DNA of 64,000 nucleotides from Candidatus Poribacteria bacterium (GTDB taxonomy: Bacteria > Poribacteria > WGA-4E > WGA-3G). Shown in pieces: positions 25,823 to 35,450 of this stretch. The notes below the pieces were generated by a model that did not search any database, was not told the origin of the DNA, and saw only the letters and a program-made list of their open reading frames with translations. The first letter of the stretch is position 1, and each line of letters opens with the position of its first letter. The position numbers and the translations under genes are program-made. The stretch covers positions 2,728,001-2,792,000 of the forward strand of contig OY282386.1 of the NCBI GenBank assembly GCA_958295945.1, read 5' to 3'.

Positions 25823-28210
25823 ATGCGTGAAATCATTTGCAAAAGACGGTGGCTAAATTGGAAGTTAATTCTAATCTGCCTAACTGTATTCTGTTTAGCC
25901 ACCGTGGCTTTTGCCCAATCAGACACCAATCCGGAGAATCCTCCCGTACCTTTAGTTTGGTGGATTGCACCGATCGGTTCACTTATTGCTTTAGGTTTTG
26001 CATACCACTTCTATCGTTCAGTAATGAAACAGGACGAAGGAAATGAAACAATGCGTGAAATCGCACAATCTGTCCGTGAAGGTGCGATGGCATATCTTAG
26101 GCAACAATATAAAGTGGTCGGCATCGTCTTTGCTGTCCTGTGTCTCATCTTTATCTTCATGGCTTTCGTCCTTAAAGCACAGAACCAAGTGGTACCTTTT
26201 GCTTTCCTAACAGGCGGTTTTTTTTCTGGTCTCTGCGGTTTCCTCGGTATGAAAACCGCAACCAATGCATCCGCCCGAACAACAAGTGCAGCGATGAAAG
26301 GACTCAACGCTGGCTTAAAGGTTTCATTCCGTGCTGGTGCCGTGATGGGATTGATAGTCGTTGGCTTTGCACTTCTTGACATCACTGGCTGGTTTCTCAT
26401 ACTCTATTACATCTTCCCAAAGATCTCTTGGATAGGTGAAGAATTTTTAGGTAAAAACCCGCTCCCCCAAATTACAGTGATTATGCTTAGTTTCGGAATG
26501 GGTGCTTCCACACAAGCACTGTTTGCACGCGTTGGCGGTGGAATCTATACCAAAGCAGCGGATGTCGGTGCTGACCTCGTTGGCAAAGTAGAGGCAGGCA
26601 TACCTGAAGATGATCCGCGTAATCCTGCTGTCATCGCTGATAATGTTGGCGATAACGTAGGTGATGTTGCGGGTATGGGTGCCGACCTCTACGAATCTTA
26701 TGCAGGTTCAATCCTTGCTACAGCTGCCCTCGGTGTCGCTGCTGTTGCAGCTAAAGATTATGCTAACCTTTCCCTTCAACTGAAATACCTCTCTGCTCCC
26801 ATGATTATCGCTGGTATCGGAGTGATCCTCTCTATTTTGGGTATCTATCTGGTGCGAACAAAAGAGGGCGCGACAATGAAGCAGTTGATGGGTTCGTTGA
26901 ACCTTGGTATCAATGGAAGTGCTTTCGGTATCGCTATCGTATCGTTACCCGTTCTTCTGTACCTTGATCTTCCGAATAAGTGGCAGGTGTGGGGAGCGAT
27001 AGTTACGGGGCTCATAGCAGGATTGATCATTGGGAAAGTCACAGAAATTTTCACTTCCCACGAATATAAACCCACGCGCGCAATTGCGAAGCAAGCACAA
27101 ACAGGACCGGCAACAGTGATTATTGAAGGTATTGCTGTCGGCATGGAGTCCACTGCAATCCCTGTCATTACAATTATCGGTGCGGTTGCGATTAGTTACT
27201 ATCTTCCCGGTGGCGCGTTTGAACCCCTTATGGGTCTTTACGGTGTCGGTATCGCTGCTGTCGGAATGTTGGCAACACTCGGTATTACACTTGCTACCGA
27301 TGCTTACGGACCTATTGCAGATAACGCTGGCGGAAACGCCGAGATGGCAAAACTTGACGAAAGTGTCCGAGAACGTACAGACCAGTTAGATGCACTCGGT
27401 AATACAACTGCTGCAACCGGTAAAGGTTTTGCTATAGGTTCTGCAGCACTCACAGCACTTGCCCTCCTCGCAGCTTACCTTGAAGAAATCCGACACGGTC
27501 TATATCACTTGGCAGATAAAAAAACGTTGGACATTGATCGTGAAGGTCCGGATGCCGCGGTTGATACGCTGACTGTATCAGTAGATCAATTTATGGAATA
27601 CTATAACGTCACACTGATGAATCCACAAGTTCTCATCGGTCTGTTTATCGGTGCAGTGATGGCATTCTATTTCTGCGCGCTGACGATGAAGGCTGTCGGA
27701 CGCGCTGCAGGTGCTATGGTAGAAGAAGTTCGCCGTCAATTTCGTGAAAACCCCGGCATTATGAAAGGTGAGGAAAAACCCGATTACGCACGATGTGTTA
27801 GCATTTCTACTGTCGGTGCACAACGTGAGATGATTTTTCCATCGCTCATTGCTATTGTGGTGCCTGTTGCTGTCGGATTGCTATTTAATGTGGCAGGTGT
27901 GCTCGGATTACTCACAGGTGGGTTGGCAACAGGTTTCGTTTTAGCAATTATGATGGCAAACGCCGGCGGTGCTTGGGACAACGCGAAAAAGTTTATTGAA
28001 GAAGGTAAACATAAAGAAGAATACGGTGAAAAAGGGTCAGAACAGCACAAAGCCACTATCGTCGGTGATACCGTCGGGGATCCGTTTAAAGACACCTCCG
28101 GTCCTTCCCTTAACATCTTGATTAAGTTGATGTCTATGGTTTCTGTTGTGTTTGCTGGCCTCATCGCAAAATATGGTGGTGTGTTCAGCACTTGGTTAGG
28201 GATGCAGTAG
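25823..28210 (+). CDS. hppA: Membrane-bound ion-pumping pyrophosphatase
   Basis: 795 aa, about 16 TM helices. It hydrolyses pyrophosphate and pumps H+ or Na+ out of the cytoplasm. The substrate-binding signature DVGADLVGKVEAGIPEDDPR (about 247-266) and the following NPAVIADNVGDNVGD are intact, as is the C-terminal block GDTVGDPFKDTSGPSLNIL. LGNTTAATGKGFAIGSAAL has Ala where K+-independent enzymes have Lys, which points to the K+-dependent class. Pump ion (H+ or Na+) cannot be read safely. A signal-like hydrophobic N-terminus ends near AFAQ. GAGAGG precedes the ATG. The gene stands alone between repeats. Confidence 0.96.
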   Translation: MREIICKRRWLNWKLILICLTVFCLATVAFAQSDTNPENPPVPLVWWIAPIGSLIALGFAYHFYRSVMKQDEGNETMREIAQSVREGAMAYLRQQYKVVGIVFAVLCLIFIFMAFVLKAQNQVVPFAFLTGGFFSGLCGFLGMKTATNASARTTSAAMKGLNAGLKVSFRAGAVMGLIVVGFALLDITGWFLILYYIFPKISWIGEEFLGKNPLPQITVIMLSFGMGASTQALFARVGGGIYTKAADVGADLVGKVEAGIPEDDPRNPAVIADNVGDNVGDVAGMGADLYESYAGSILATAALGVAAVAAKDYANLSLQLKYLSAPMIIAGIGVILSILGIYLVRTKEGATMKQLMGSLNLGINGSAFGIAIVSLPVLLYLDLPNKWQVWGAIVTGLIAGLIIGKVTEIFTSHEYKPTRAIAKQAQTGPATVIIEGIAVGMESTAIPVITIIGAVAISYYLPGGAFEPLMGLYGVGIAAVGMLATLGITLATDAYGPIADNAGGNAEMAKLDESVRERTDQLDALGNTTAATGKGFAIGSAALTALALLAAYLEEIRHGLYHLADKKTLDIDREGPDAAVDTLTVSVDQFMEYYNVTLMNPQVLIGLFIGAVMAFYFCALTMKAVGRAAGAMVEEVRRQFRENPGIMKGEEKPDYARCVSISTVGAQREMIFPSLIAIVVPVAVGLLFNVAGVLGLLTGGLATGFVLAIMMANAGGAWDNAKKFIEEGKHKEEYGEKGSEQHKATIVGDTVGDPFKDTSGPSLNILIKLMSMVSVVFAGLIAKYGGVFSTWLGMQ

Positions 28211-28261
28211 GATAAACATAAGGATAACATAAGGATTTCATGAGAGTGAGAGATGCTCTTT

Positions 28262-28420
28262 AGTCCCATAGGGACGAAATGTTTATAGATAAAGATTGTC
28301 CTATTTTTCTTGAGTTCCGTAGGAACGATATGTGTATAACAACGAGAAATATATCGTTCCTACGGAACTCAAAATGGGTTGTACGCATTTTTTCTATAAA
28401 CATATCATCCCTACGGGACT
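28262..28420. repeat. Nested inverted-repeat element downstream of hppA
   Basis: The outer arms 28262-28288 and 28394-28420 pair (AGTCCCATAGGGACGAAATG at left against AGTCCCGTAGGGATGATATG read from the right, both ending in GTTTATAG). The inner arms 28310-28331 and 28351-28372 pair around GAGTTCCGTAGGAACGATAT. The four arms are also related to each other (CCGTAGGAACG / CCCGTAGGGATG), so the element is a hairpin built of diverged copies of one unit. It fills the gap 28211-28517, which has no gene. Confidence 0.8.
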
Positions 28421-28517
28421 GAAGAACATGCTTGAAATTACAAAATACCTTAATTTGACACTAATAGTATGCCAAAAATCTCAAACCATAATTTACATTC
28501 TAAAAAAGGAAACAACC

Positions 28518-29039
28518 ATGAAACACCACATGACCATTGGTATAATCTTAAGTTTGCTCATTCTGTTAACAATAGGTTGTCAAGGTCTACAGAATCAGAT
28601 GAAGGCGGAGCCTGATGATACTCCCGTATCCGTTTCCGTTGATGACGTTGATCCGCCTGATAATAATTATACAGGAGAAGTTTTTATCGGAGATGCTGGA
28701 GACAGATTCGGAACAGACGAATTTGTAGTGAATTCTGCTACCATCACAGACGATACGCTCACTGTCAGTGTATCTTACGGCGGGGGATGTGAAGCTCATC
28801 AATTTACATTAGTCGTTTCGGATTCATTCCTTGAATCATTTCCTGTACAACTCCATGTTTCCTTAGCGCACAATGCTAACGGGGACACCTGTGAAGCATA
28901 TCTAACTGAAAAATACCAATTTGATCTAACGCCGATTAAAAACATGTATCAAGAGGATTACCGACAGGAAGCAGGTACGATCATTTTGCGTCTCAAAAAC
29001 GCGCCGGACACAGATCTTGTCTATGAATTCACGATGTAA
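28518..29039 (+). CDS. Small lipoprotein of unknown function
   Basis: 173 aa from the ATG at 28518 (AAAAAGGAAAC upstream), chosen because it gives a clean lipoprotein signal with lipobox TIGC. The mature part has SVSYGGGCEAHQFTLVVSDS and a second cysteine in NGDTCEAYLTEKYQFDLTPI; the two Cys may form a disulfide. I recognise no named family. It stands alone between hppA and ilvD, with gaps of about 200-300 nt on both sides. Confidence 0.65.
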   Translation: MKHHMTIGIILSLLILLTIGCQGLQNQMKAEPDDTPVSVSVDDVDPPDNNYTGEVFIGDAGDRFGTDEFVVNSATITDDTLTVSVSYGGGCEAHQFTLVVSDSFLESFPVQLHVSLAHNANGDTCEAYLTEKYQFDLTPIKNMYQEDYRQEAGTIILRLKNAPDTDLVYEFTM

Positions 29040-29240
29040 TCCTATCAATTAAATCTCGGCATTCTAAGGAAGTTGGACCATTTCTAATTAAGAACATATC
29101 ATATAAAGATTCCCTGGTTCGTAGTCGCGCAATTCATTGCGCCTCTTGCATTCTGGTTCAAAAGGATCATCATTAATAGAATTGGTATTATTTTTGTTTC
29201 TGCACATCCTTTCTTTAGCATTCAAAAGGAGAACAAGCCA

Positions 29241-30920
29241 ATGTCCAATAAATTGAAACCCCGTAGTTATGTGATTACCGATGGTCCTGACCGTGCTGCC
29301 GCACGCACCATGCTTATGTTTGGTGATGAAGGACTGACACCAGAAGACCTTGACAAACCGATTATCGGGGTGGCAAATACGTGGATTGAGATCGGTCCCT
29401 GTAACTTCCACTTGAGACGACTCGGTGCAAAGGTCAAACAAGGTATTCGCGACGCGGGTGGTACACCTCTGGAATTCAATACCGTCAGTATTTCCGACGG
29501 CATTACAATGGGAACAGAGGGGATGAAGACCTCGCTTATTAGTCGTGAAGTAATTGCCGATTCAATAGAATTAGTCTCCATTGGTAACATGTTTGATGCA
29601 GTTGTTGCACTATGCGGCTGCGACAAAACTGTGCCAGGGACCGTAATGGCATTAGCGCGTTTAGATATTCCATCCCTCACATTATACGGCGGATCAATTA
29701 TGCCCGGTAAATTTCAGGGACGGGATGTCACCATTCAAGATGTCTTTGAAGCAGTCGGTCAACATGCGGAAGGCACTATTACAGTAGAGGAATTGGACGA
29801 TCTGATTAGTAAAGGATGTCCAGGTCCAGGTGCTTGCGGTGGACAATTCACTGCAAATACGATGGCAACTGCTGTTGAGATGTTGGGAATCGCACCGATG
29901 GGTAGCGGTAGTGTGCCAGCTGCCATAGAAGAAAAGGACGATGAGGCATACAAAGCCGGACAACTCGTTATGGATATGCTCGCTGCTGACCGTCGTCCGA
30001 GTCAGATTATTACCCGAAAGTCACTTGAAAATGCTATTACATCAGTTGCTGCAACAGGCGGTTCTACGAACGGTGTTCTACATCTCCTTGCTATTGCACA
30101 CGAAGCACAAATCCCATTGACACTTGAGGACTTCCATGTCATTAGTCAGAGAACACCCGTTATGGCAGACTTAAAACCCGGTGGACAGTTTGTTGCAACC
30201 GACTTGTATGAGGCAGGCGGTATTCAGTTCTTAGCAAAACGTCTTGCAGAAGCAGGGTTAATCCATACCGATGAACTCACCGTTACAGGAAAAACTATCG
30301 GTGAAGAAGCAAACACCGCCACCGAAGCCGATGGACAGCAGGTAGTCCGAGCAGTGGATTCACCGCTAAAACCGACAGGCGGGTTTGCTATATTGAGAGG
30401 CAATCTTGCCCCTGATGGATGTGTTATCAAGTTAGCGGGTCAGCAAAAAACTATCCATCGCGGTCCGGCACGTATCTTTGAACGTGAAGAGGACACTTTC
30501 GCTGCCATAAAAGATGGGAAAATTAAACCTGGTGATGTTGTTGTGATTCGATATGAAGGACCTACTGGTGGTCCCGGTATGCGTGAGATGTTAGGTGTAA
30601 CCGCGGCAATCGTCGGTGCAGGTTTGAGTGAGGATGTTGCGCTCATGACTGATGGTAGATTCTCTGGAGCAACGCACGGCTTTATGATATGCCATGTGGC
30701 ACCAGAAGCTGCAAAAGGCGGTCCCATCGCTATTCTCCAAGAAGACGATGAAATCGTGATTGATGCTGAAACACGTAGAATTGATGTCACACTCACCGAT
30801 GTGGAAATTCAAGCACGTTTTGAGAAGTGGACTCCTCCCGAACCACCCTATAAACGCGGCGTGATGGCAAAATATGCAAACTCTGTTTCCTCTGCATCAG
30901 AAGGGGCAGTAACTGGATAA
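29241..30920 (+). CDS. ilvD: Dihydroxy-acid dehydratase
   Basis: 559 aa. It converts 2,3-dihydroxy-acids to 2-oxo acids in valine, isoleucine and leucine synthesis; cytosolic Fe-S enzyme. The cluster cysteines are visible in [19 protein letters not shown] and [15 protein letters not shown]. Further signatures are [20 protein letters not shown] and [24 protein letters not shown] lies 7 nt before the ATG. No other branched-chain amino acid genes are adjacent. A weak GGGACA/TGTCCC hairpin follows at about 30975-30998. Confidence 0.96.
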   Translation: MSNKLKPRSYVITDGPDRAAARTMLMFGDEGLTPEDLDKPIIGVANTWIEIGPCNFHLRRLGAKVKQGIRDAGGTPLEFNTVSISDGITMGTEGMKTSLISREVIADSIELVSIGNMFDAVVALCGCDKTVPGTVMALARLDIPSLTLYGGSIMPGKFQGRDVTIQDVFEAVGQHAEGTITVEELDDLISKGCPGPGACGGQFTANTMATAVEMLGIAPMGSGSVPAAIEEKDDEAYKAGQLVMDMLAADRRPSQIITRKSLENAITSVAATGGSTNGVLHLLAIAHEAQIPLTLEDFHVISQRTPVMADLKPGGQFVATDLYEAGGIQFLAKRLAEAGLIHTDELTVTGKTIGEEANTATEADGQQVVRAVDSPLKPTGGFAILRGNLAPDGCVIKLAGQQKTIHRGPARIFEREEDTFAAIKDGKIKPGDVVVIRYEGPTGGPGMREMLGVTAAIVGAGLSEDVALMTDGRFSGATHGFMICHVAPEAAKGGPIAILQEDDEIVIDAETRRIDVTLTDVEIQARFEKWTPPEPPYKRGVMAKYANSVSSASEGAVTG

Positions 30921-31028
30921 ATTCAGTTTATCCCATTCACAAACACAACATACAATTCAATGTTTTCTATCTGTGGGACAGGTCTAAGTGCTTGTCCCTT
31001 TGTGGTTAAGCACTAAATCAGAAAACAC

Positions 31029-31057
31029 TTGCAAGATTCCTTTAAATTTGGTAAAAT
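31029..31057 (+). promoter_or_regulatory. Sigma-70-type promoter candidate upstream of the HsdR-N-like gene
   Basis: TTGCAA at 31029-31034, a 17-nt spacer and TAAAAT at 31052-31057. The gene starts at 31247, leaving an untranslated leader of about 180 nt in which I see no known riboswitch. The rest of the 30921-31246 gap holds nothing recognisable. Confidence 0.45.
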
Positions 31058-31246
31058 GCGTTTATACAAGGGAAAATTAAAACTTCTAAATTAAACACGT
31101 TTATTCATAATTTAATGACTGATCAAGGACAAGTTAAAGTTAGTTATGAACAATCTCTTCACCGACGACCTGAAAATCTGTGCGAAATGGACACAGAAAC
31201 ATTGACCTGATCTGTGCTAATTCGTCATCTAACAAAGGATATACCT

Positions 31247-32340
31247 ATGGACATTTTGAACGAACTCAAAAACCTATCCGACCGTATCGCTGATGATAAG
31301 AAAAAGGTAGAAGGCGAACAAGGGACGATAAATACATTTATCCTCCCTTTAATACGTCTGTTAGGATATGACTATACTAACCCGAGAGAAGTTAAGTATG
31401 AATTTCCTGCTGGTTTTGGCACGCAAAAAGGGGAAAAGGTTGACCTTGCAATTCTCAGAGATGATAGAGTCATAATGTTAATTGAGTGCAAAGATTGGCG
31501 TGTAGTTTTTTCCGAAAAAGACATTAACCAACTTATCCGTTACTTTGCGGCTGTAACTGAAGCGCGAATCGGTGTATTGACAAACGGTATTATATATAGG
31601 TTTTACACAGATTCGGAAAAACCAAATGTGATGGATACAAAACCATTTTTTGAATTCAGCATGTCTGAGATTAATCCGCTGTTAGCCAATGTGCTAAATA
31701 ACTTTACCAAGGATAACTTTGATTTGGATAATACTCGTTCCACAGCAATAGATTTAAAGCATCGAGGAGAGATAAAGCAAATCCTAATTGAACAACTGGA
31801 AGTCCTACTAAAGATTTTGTGAGATTTTTCTACAATACAATTAAAACGCAGATAGCAGCAAAGGATTTTACAGATATCGTTAGGCGCGCATTCAATGAAT
31901 TTGTAAATGAAATGAACAAGCAAGACCTAAATGAAAGTGATGAACAACAGGACAATGAACTTGACAAAGAACCGAATTGGAATGATAAACAAAATGATAA
32001 AGAACCGGATGAAAATAGTGGAAAACCTGCAAAATTGAAATTTACAAACATTAGAGTTACTATGCCTGACGGGAGTGTAATATATCATGATAATGGAAAA
32101 CAAACCTATCTTGATGCGCTTGAAAAGTTAGGACTGGAAGAAGTAATGCGTGTTCGTCCAAACATTGTAGCAACAGAGCAGTTTTCCCTTGTAACGAAGG
32201 GTGTCAAATGTGGGAGGTTCTGGGTTAGAGGAACGAATGGTTTTAGTACAAAGGATAGAATAGCGGAACTTAAAAAAATTACCGGTCTACTTGGTATTTC
32301 GTTGCTTATAGAACAAGTTGAGAAAAAACCAAAATCCTAA
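31247..32340 (+). pseudogene. HsdR-N-type PD-(D/E)XK nuclease, one frameshift
   Basis: Frame A (31247-31822) has the type I restriction HSDR_N_2 core: LIRLLGYDYTNPREVKYEFP, then KVDLAILRDDRVIMLIECKD with the D...E-x-K catalytic residues and a LIRYFAAVTEARIGVLTNG block. Frame B, continuing to 32340, encodes PTKDFVRFFYNTIKTQIA, the normal continuation, an acidic linker rich in E, D, N and Q, and a C-terminal domain (VTMPDGSVIYHDNGKQTYLD). The shift lies near 31795-31805, where one base appears missing after EQLE. It is either a real frameshift or a sequence error. The protein has no helicase or methylase partner here, as is common for stand-alone members of this family. Confidence 0.8.
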
Positions 32341-32451
32341 TGAAGATTGTGTTCCCATTCCAAAAAATCAAAGAGATTGTTCTCCACAAGAGACCACCCG
32401 CTGGACTCCGCATATCCACCTCCACTGATTAATTCCTATCCACATACAATT

Positions 32452-33432
32452 ATGGATAACGAGGCACATATCTACCACATCCAAATAGAACACAAAGGTA
32501 AACGGTTGGATAGGTTTCTAATCAGTGCGACCGAAGATGTGTCGCGCACCTATCTCCAGAAACTGATTCGTGAGGGGGCTGTCACCATAAACGATAAAGT
32601 CTCCAAACAACCGAGTCATATACTCCGAGTTGGAGACCAAGTTTGCCTTACCTTTCCCGAATCCCGCCCTTTGGAAACGGGACAACCTGAAGATATCCCA
32701 CTTGACATCCTCTATGAAGATAGCCATTTAATTGTGCTGAACAAACCCGCGGGAATGCTTGTTCATCCTGCAAGTGGTGTCAATTCAGGGACACTTGTTA
32801 ACGCATTGCTTGCACATTGCAGCGACCTATCTGGCATCGGTGGTGTCCAAAGACCCGGTATTGTCCATAGGTTGGACAAAGACACATCAGGTGTGCTCGT
32901 TGTGGCAAAAACAGATGTCGTGCATCGTGCACTTTCCGTGCAGTTTGAAAAACATACCATTACTCGTCAGTACGTTGCTGTAGTATGCGGGATACCATCT
33001 GAAGTCACTGGAACGATTGACGCACAAATCGCACGCAGCCGTCGTGATCGACGACGAATGACCACAGTAGAGAATAACGGTAGGCATGCTATCACACATT
33101 ATCAAGTATTAGAAATATACAACAAATTCTCTCTCGTTCAACTCACATTGGAAACAGGACGGTTACATCAAATACGTGTGCATTTGCAACACATTGGACA
33201 CCCAGTTGCAGGTGATGCTATCTATGGAGGGGAACAACGCGCTATGAATGACGCGGATACACTTCCGATAAAACATGCCCTTATTCACCTAAAACGTCAA
33301 GCATTGCATGCACGAACACTTCAATTTGAGCATCCTATCTCGCGTGATACTATGATGTTTTCCGCACCAAAACCATCAGATATGCAACGACTGATTGATG
33401 CATTACGAACATTAACACGTGCACATTTATAA
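32452..33432 (+). CDS. rluD: RluD-family 23S rRNA pseudouridine synthase
   Basis: 326 aa from the ATG at 32452 (MDNEAHIYHIQIEHKGKRLD); longer in-frame starts add non-conserved sequence. An S4 RNA-binding domain comes first (RLDRFLISATEDVSRTYLQK, then GDQVCLTFP). The synthase domain carries LNKPAGMLVHPASG and the catalytic Asp in GIVHRLDKDTSGVLVVAK, followed by TGRLHQIRVHLQHIGHPVAGD. Family and reaction are firm. Assignment to RluD rather than another RluA-family member rests on the S4 domain and is less certain. Confidence 0.9.
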   Translation: MDNEAHIYHIQIEHKGKRLDRFLISATEDVSRTYLQKLIREGAVTINDKVSKQPSHILRVGDQVCLTFPESRPLETGQPEDIPLDILYEDSHLIVLNKPAGMLVHPASGVNSGTLVNALLAHCSDLSGIGGVQRPGIVHRLDKDTSGVLVVAKTDVVHRALSVQFEKHTITRQYVAVVCGIPSEVTGTIDAQIARSRRDRRRMTTVENNGRHAITHYQVLEIYNKFSLVQLTLETGRLHQIRVHLQHIGHPVAGDAIYGGEQRAMNDADTLPIKHALIHLKRQALHARTLQFEHPISRDTMMFSAPKPSDMQRLIDALRTLTRAHL

Positions 33433-33465
33433 CATTTAGAAAATTATCCACACACCACGCCTCGG

Positions 33466-33490
33466 TAGGCGCGCTTTGTAAGCGCGCTGT
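33466..33490 (+). repeat. GGTAGG hairpin repeat
   Basis: GTAGGCGCGCTTTGTAAGCG plus CGCTG. The perfect hairpin GCGCGCTT / TGT / AAGCGCGC lies at 33469-33487, just after the pseudouridine synthase gene, where it could act as a weak terminator. Confidence 0.85.
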
Positions 33491-33522
33491 CAATAACATC
33501 TAAATCTTGCGTTTAGAAGTAA

Positions 33523-33634
33523 TACCATTTCTAATAGAAAACGCCGCATTTTTGTAGCACAAACTGCTAGTTTGTGCCGTCGTTCAAGACATTCTTAACA
33601 ATTGTTAATGGGATAAACATTTATAGAAATGGTA
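33523..33634. repeat. 112-bp TA-flanked MITE, copy 1
   Basis: TA-CCATTTCTA at the left and TAGAAATGG-TA at the right form perfect terminal inverted repeats with a TA duplication, the signature of IS630/Tc1-mariner-type MITEs. An inner hairpin reads GCACAAACT / AGTTTGTGC. A copy of identical length lies at 38570-38681. The right end creates GGTATAAT at 33631-33638, a good -10 element 20 nt before the aldo/keto reductase start. Confidence 0.85.
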
Positions 33635-33656
33635 TAATGTCTATAGGAGATAGATT

Positions 33657-34643
33657 ATGGAATATGTCAATTTTGGTAAAGCAGGGATTAAGGTAAGTCC
33701 ACTCGCTTTAGGATTAGGGTTAAGAGGGCAAGCTGACGAAAACGCCGCACAACGTTTGATTGAGCATGCAATTGACAACGGTATCAATCTCATTGATTGT
33801 GCAAACATATACGGTCCGATGGATGACCGCGATAATATTGGTCGTTCAGAGATAATTCTCGGTAAAGCGATTAAAGGGAAGCGGGATGATGTGGTGATTA
33901 CCTCCAAAGTCTGCAGCCATATTGGACAAGGGCCGAATGACTATGGGTTATCACGATACCACATCATGCGGGAGATAGACCGTTCACTGACGCGTATCGG
34001 TACTGACCACATTGATGTCTACCTGATTCACGTCACGGACGACACTACACCACAAGAGGAGACAATCCGGGCATTAGACGATCTTGTGCGTTCAGGTAAG
34101 GTGCGATACCTTGGTTGCTGTAACCATCAGGCATGGCAGGTGTGCAAAGCACTTTGGATTGCGGATAGTATCAATGCGACACCGTATATGTGTGTTCAGA
34201 ATATGTATAATCTGCTTAATCGAGATTTGGAAACTGAGATGTTCGGATTGGTTCGTGAGGAAGGTCTCGGCATTATGTGTTATAGTCCGTTGTCTGTCGG
34301 TTTACTGAGTGGTGTCTATTCTCCTGATGAACCGCCACCTGCTGGCACATTGTGGGCAAAGCGTTACCCAGAAGAATATGACCGCAGAATGCGTGGGGCA
34401 ACAGGAAAGGTCCTTGCTACCCTCAAACGACTTGCTGAGGCGTTAGGAAAGACACCTGCACAACTTGCAGTGGCATGGGTTGTATCACACCCCGAAGTCT
34501 CAGTGGCTATCAGTGGCAGCGATACGATCGAACAACTTGACGACACCCTTGGTGGGGTTGGATGGGAATTAGATGCGGCTGTTCGTGAGGAATTAGATGA
34601 GGTATCGCGGTCGTTTGTGCGTTTGACCGCACCACCTTTTTAA
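33657..34643 (+). CDS. Aldo/keto reductase
   Basis: 328 aa, single (beta/alpha)8 NADPH-dependent oxidoreductase. N-terminal VNFGKAGIKVSPLALGLGLR, then NGINLIDCANIYGP with the Asp/Tyr pair, VITSKVCSH with the Lys, and DHIDVYLIHVTDD with the His of the AKR tetrad. The NADPH-site region AVAISGSDTIEQLDD is typical of the AKR11/12 type. GGAG lies 8-9 nt before the ATG. The substrate cannot be named; such enzymes often act on sugars or small aldehydes. Its start region lies directly after a MITE that offers a TATAAT box. Confidence 0.9.
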   Translation: MEYVNFGKAGIKVSPLALGLGLRGQADENAAQRLIEHAIDNGINLIDCANIYGPMDDRDNIGRSEIILGKAIKGKRDDVVITSKVCSHIGQGPNDYGLSRYHIMREIDRSLTRIGTDHIDVYLIHVTDDTTPQEETIRALDDLVRSGKVRYLGCCNHQAWQVCKALWIADSINATPYMCVQNMYNLLNRDLETEMFGLVREEGLGIMCYSPLSVGLLSGVYSPDEPPPAGTLWAKRYPEEYDRRMRGATGKVLATLKRLAEALGKTPAQLAVAWVVSHPEVSVAISGSDTIEQLDDTLGGVGWELDAAVREELDEVSRSFVRLTAPPF

Positions 34644-34682
34644 TGAGTGGCAAAATAGTCTTAATCGTCCATTCATGTAAGG

Positions 34683-35060
34683 TTATTCTTCATTTTTTTG
34701 CCGAATTCTGATTCGGGTTTCTTCAACAACCACTAACGCGCCCTGTGAGAAATCCGTGTCATGTTCAAAAAGTTGATGACAGACACTTATAATATTTTGT
34801 GAGCTCATATTCCTGACTCTTATAAAGATTATACCTACATACCGTTTACCTTCATGAATCGCCAAAGTTCCAAAATCCGTATCATGTGTAAACATCCATC
34901 GGTTGTCTTGATACGCTATTTCAAGCAATTCGTCATCACTTTTACCAAACCATCCTTGTTCCTTGGTGTCTAACACATCAGTGCCGTGCTTCCTAAGAAA
35001 AGTTACAACTTTTGGAGAGATGTTTTCGTCAGTTAGGATTCGTAACTCAACAAATTTCAT
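34683..35060 (-). CDS. DUF5615 PIN-like toxin of a DUF433/DUF5615 pair
   Basis: 125 aa. LRILTDENISPKVVTFLRKH, then WMFTHDTDFGTLAI and YVGIIFIRVRN are the standard blocks of the DUF5615 PIN-like family; the acidic residues in DEN and THDTDFG correspond to the PIN nuclease site. It overlaps the upstream DUF433 gene by 4 nt, the usual arrangement. It is a predicted RNase toxin neutralised by the DUF433 partner. Confidence 0.88.
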   Translation of the reverse strand: MKFVELRILTDENISPKVVTFLRKHGTDVLDTKEQGWFGKSDDELLEIAYQDNRWMFTHDTDFGTLAIHEGKRYVGIIFIRVRNMSSQNIISVCHQLFEHDTDFSQGALVVVEETRIRIRQKNEE

Positions 35061-35284
35061 GCTTCTGATTTTAACTCAATATATATTTCATTTCTATGGC
35101 ACCGAGCGGCATATCTAAGACAAGCGTTAATATCTGATTTGGTTATATGTTGGTAATCTTCAAGGATCTCTTCTTCACTCACATTGGAAGCGAGTAGATC
35201 AAGGATAAACTCAACCGATATGCGAGTTCCTTTGATAATTGGTTTTCCTCCCAGAATTTTGGGATCTACTGTAATTCGTTCCAT
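35057..35284 (-). CDS. DUF433 antitoxin
   Basis: 75 aa from the ATG at 35284 (MERITVDPKILGGKPIIKGT); an in-frame start 33 nt upstream adds unconserved residues. ILGGKPIIKGTRISVEFIL and VSEEEILEDYQHITKSDINA match DUF433 closely, a winged HTH antitoxin that pairs with DUF5615/VapC-like toxins. AGGAT lies just before the ATG (minus strand). The gene overlaps the toxin by 4 nt. Confidence 0.9.
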   Translation of the reverse strand: MERITVDPKILGGKPIIKGTRISVEFILDLLASNVSEEEILEDYQHITKSDINACLRYAARCHRNEIYIELKSEA

Positions 35285-35450
35285 CTTAGTATCCTCCAGG
35301 CCATTATTATAGCACACTAAGTAGTATAATTGCTAAGAAATTCTTATCGGAAGATTCAATTTTAGGTAATTATACAGACCACTTGTATAAGTAACGAGTA
35401 CCTGATATTGAAGGCAAGAACATCACACCCTTGTCTTCAATAGTGGATTG

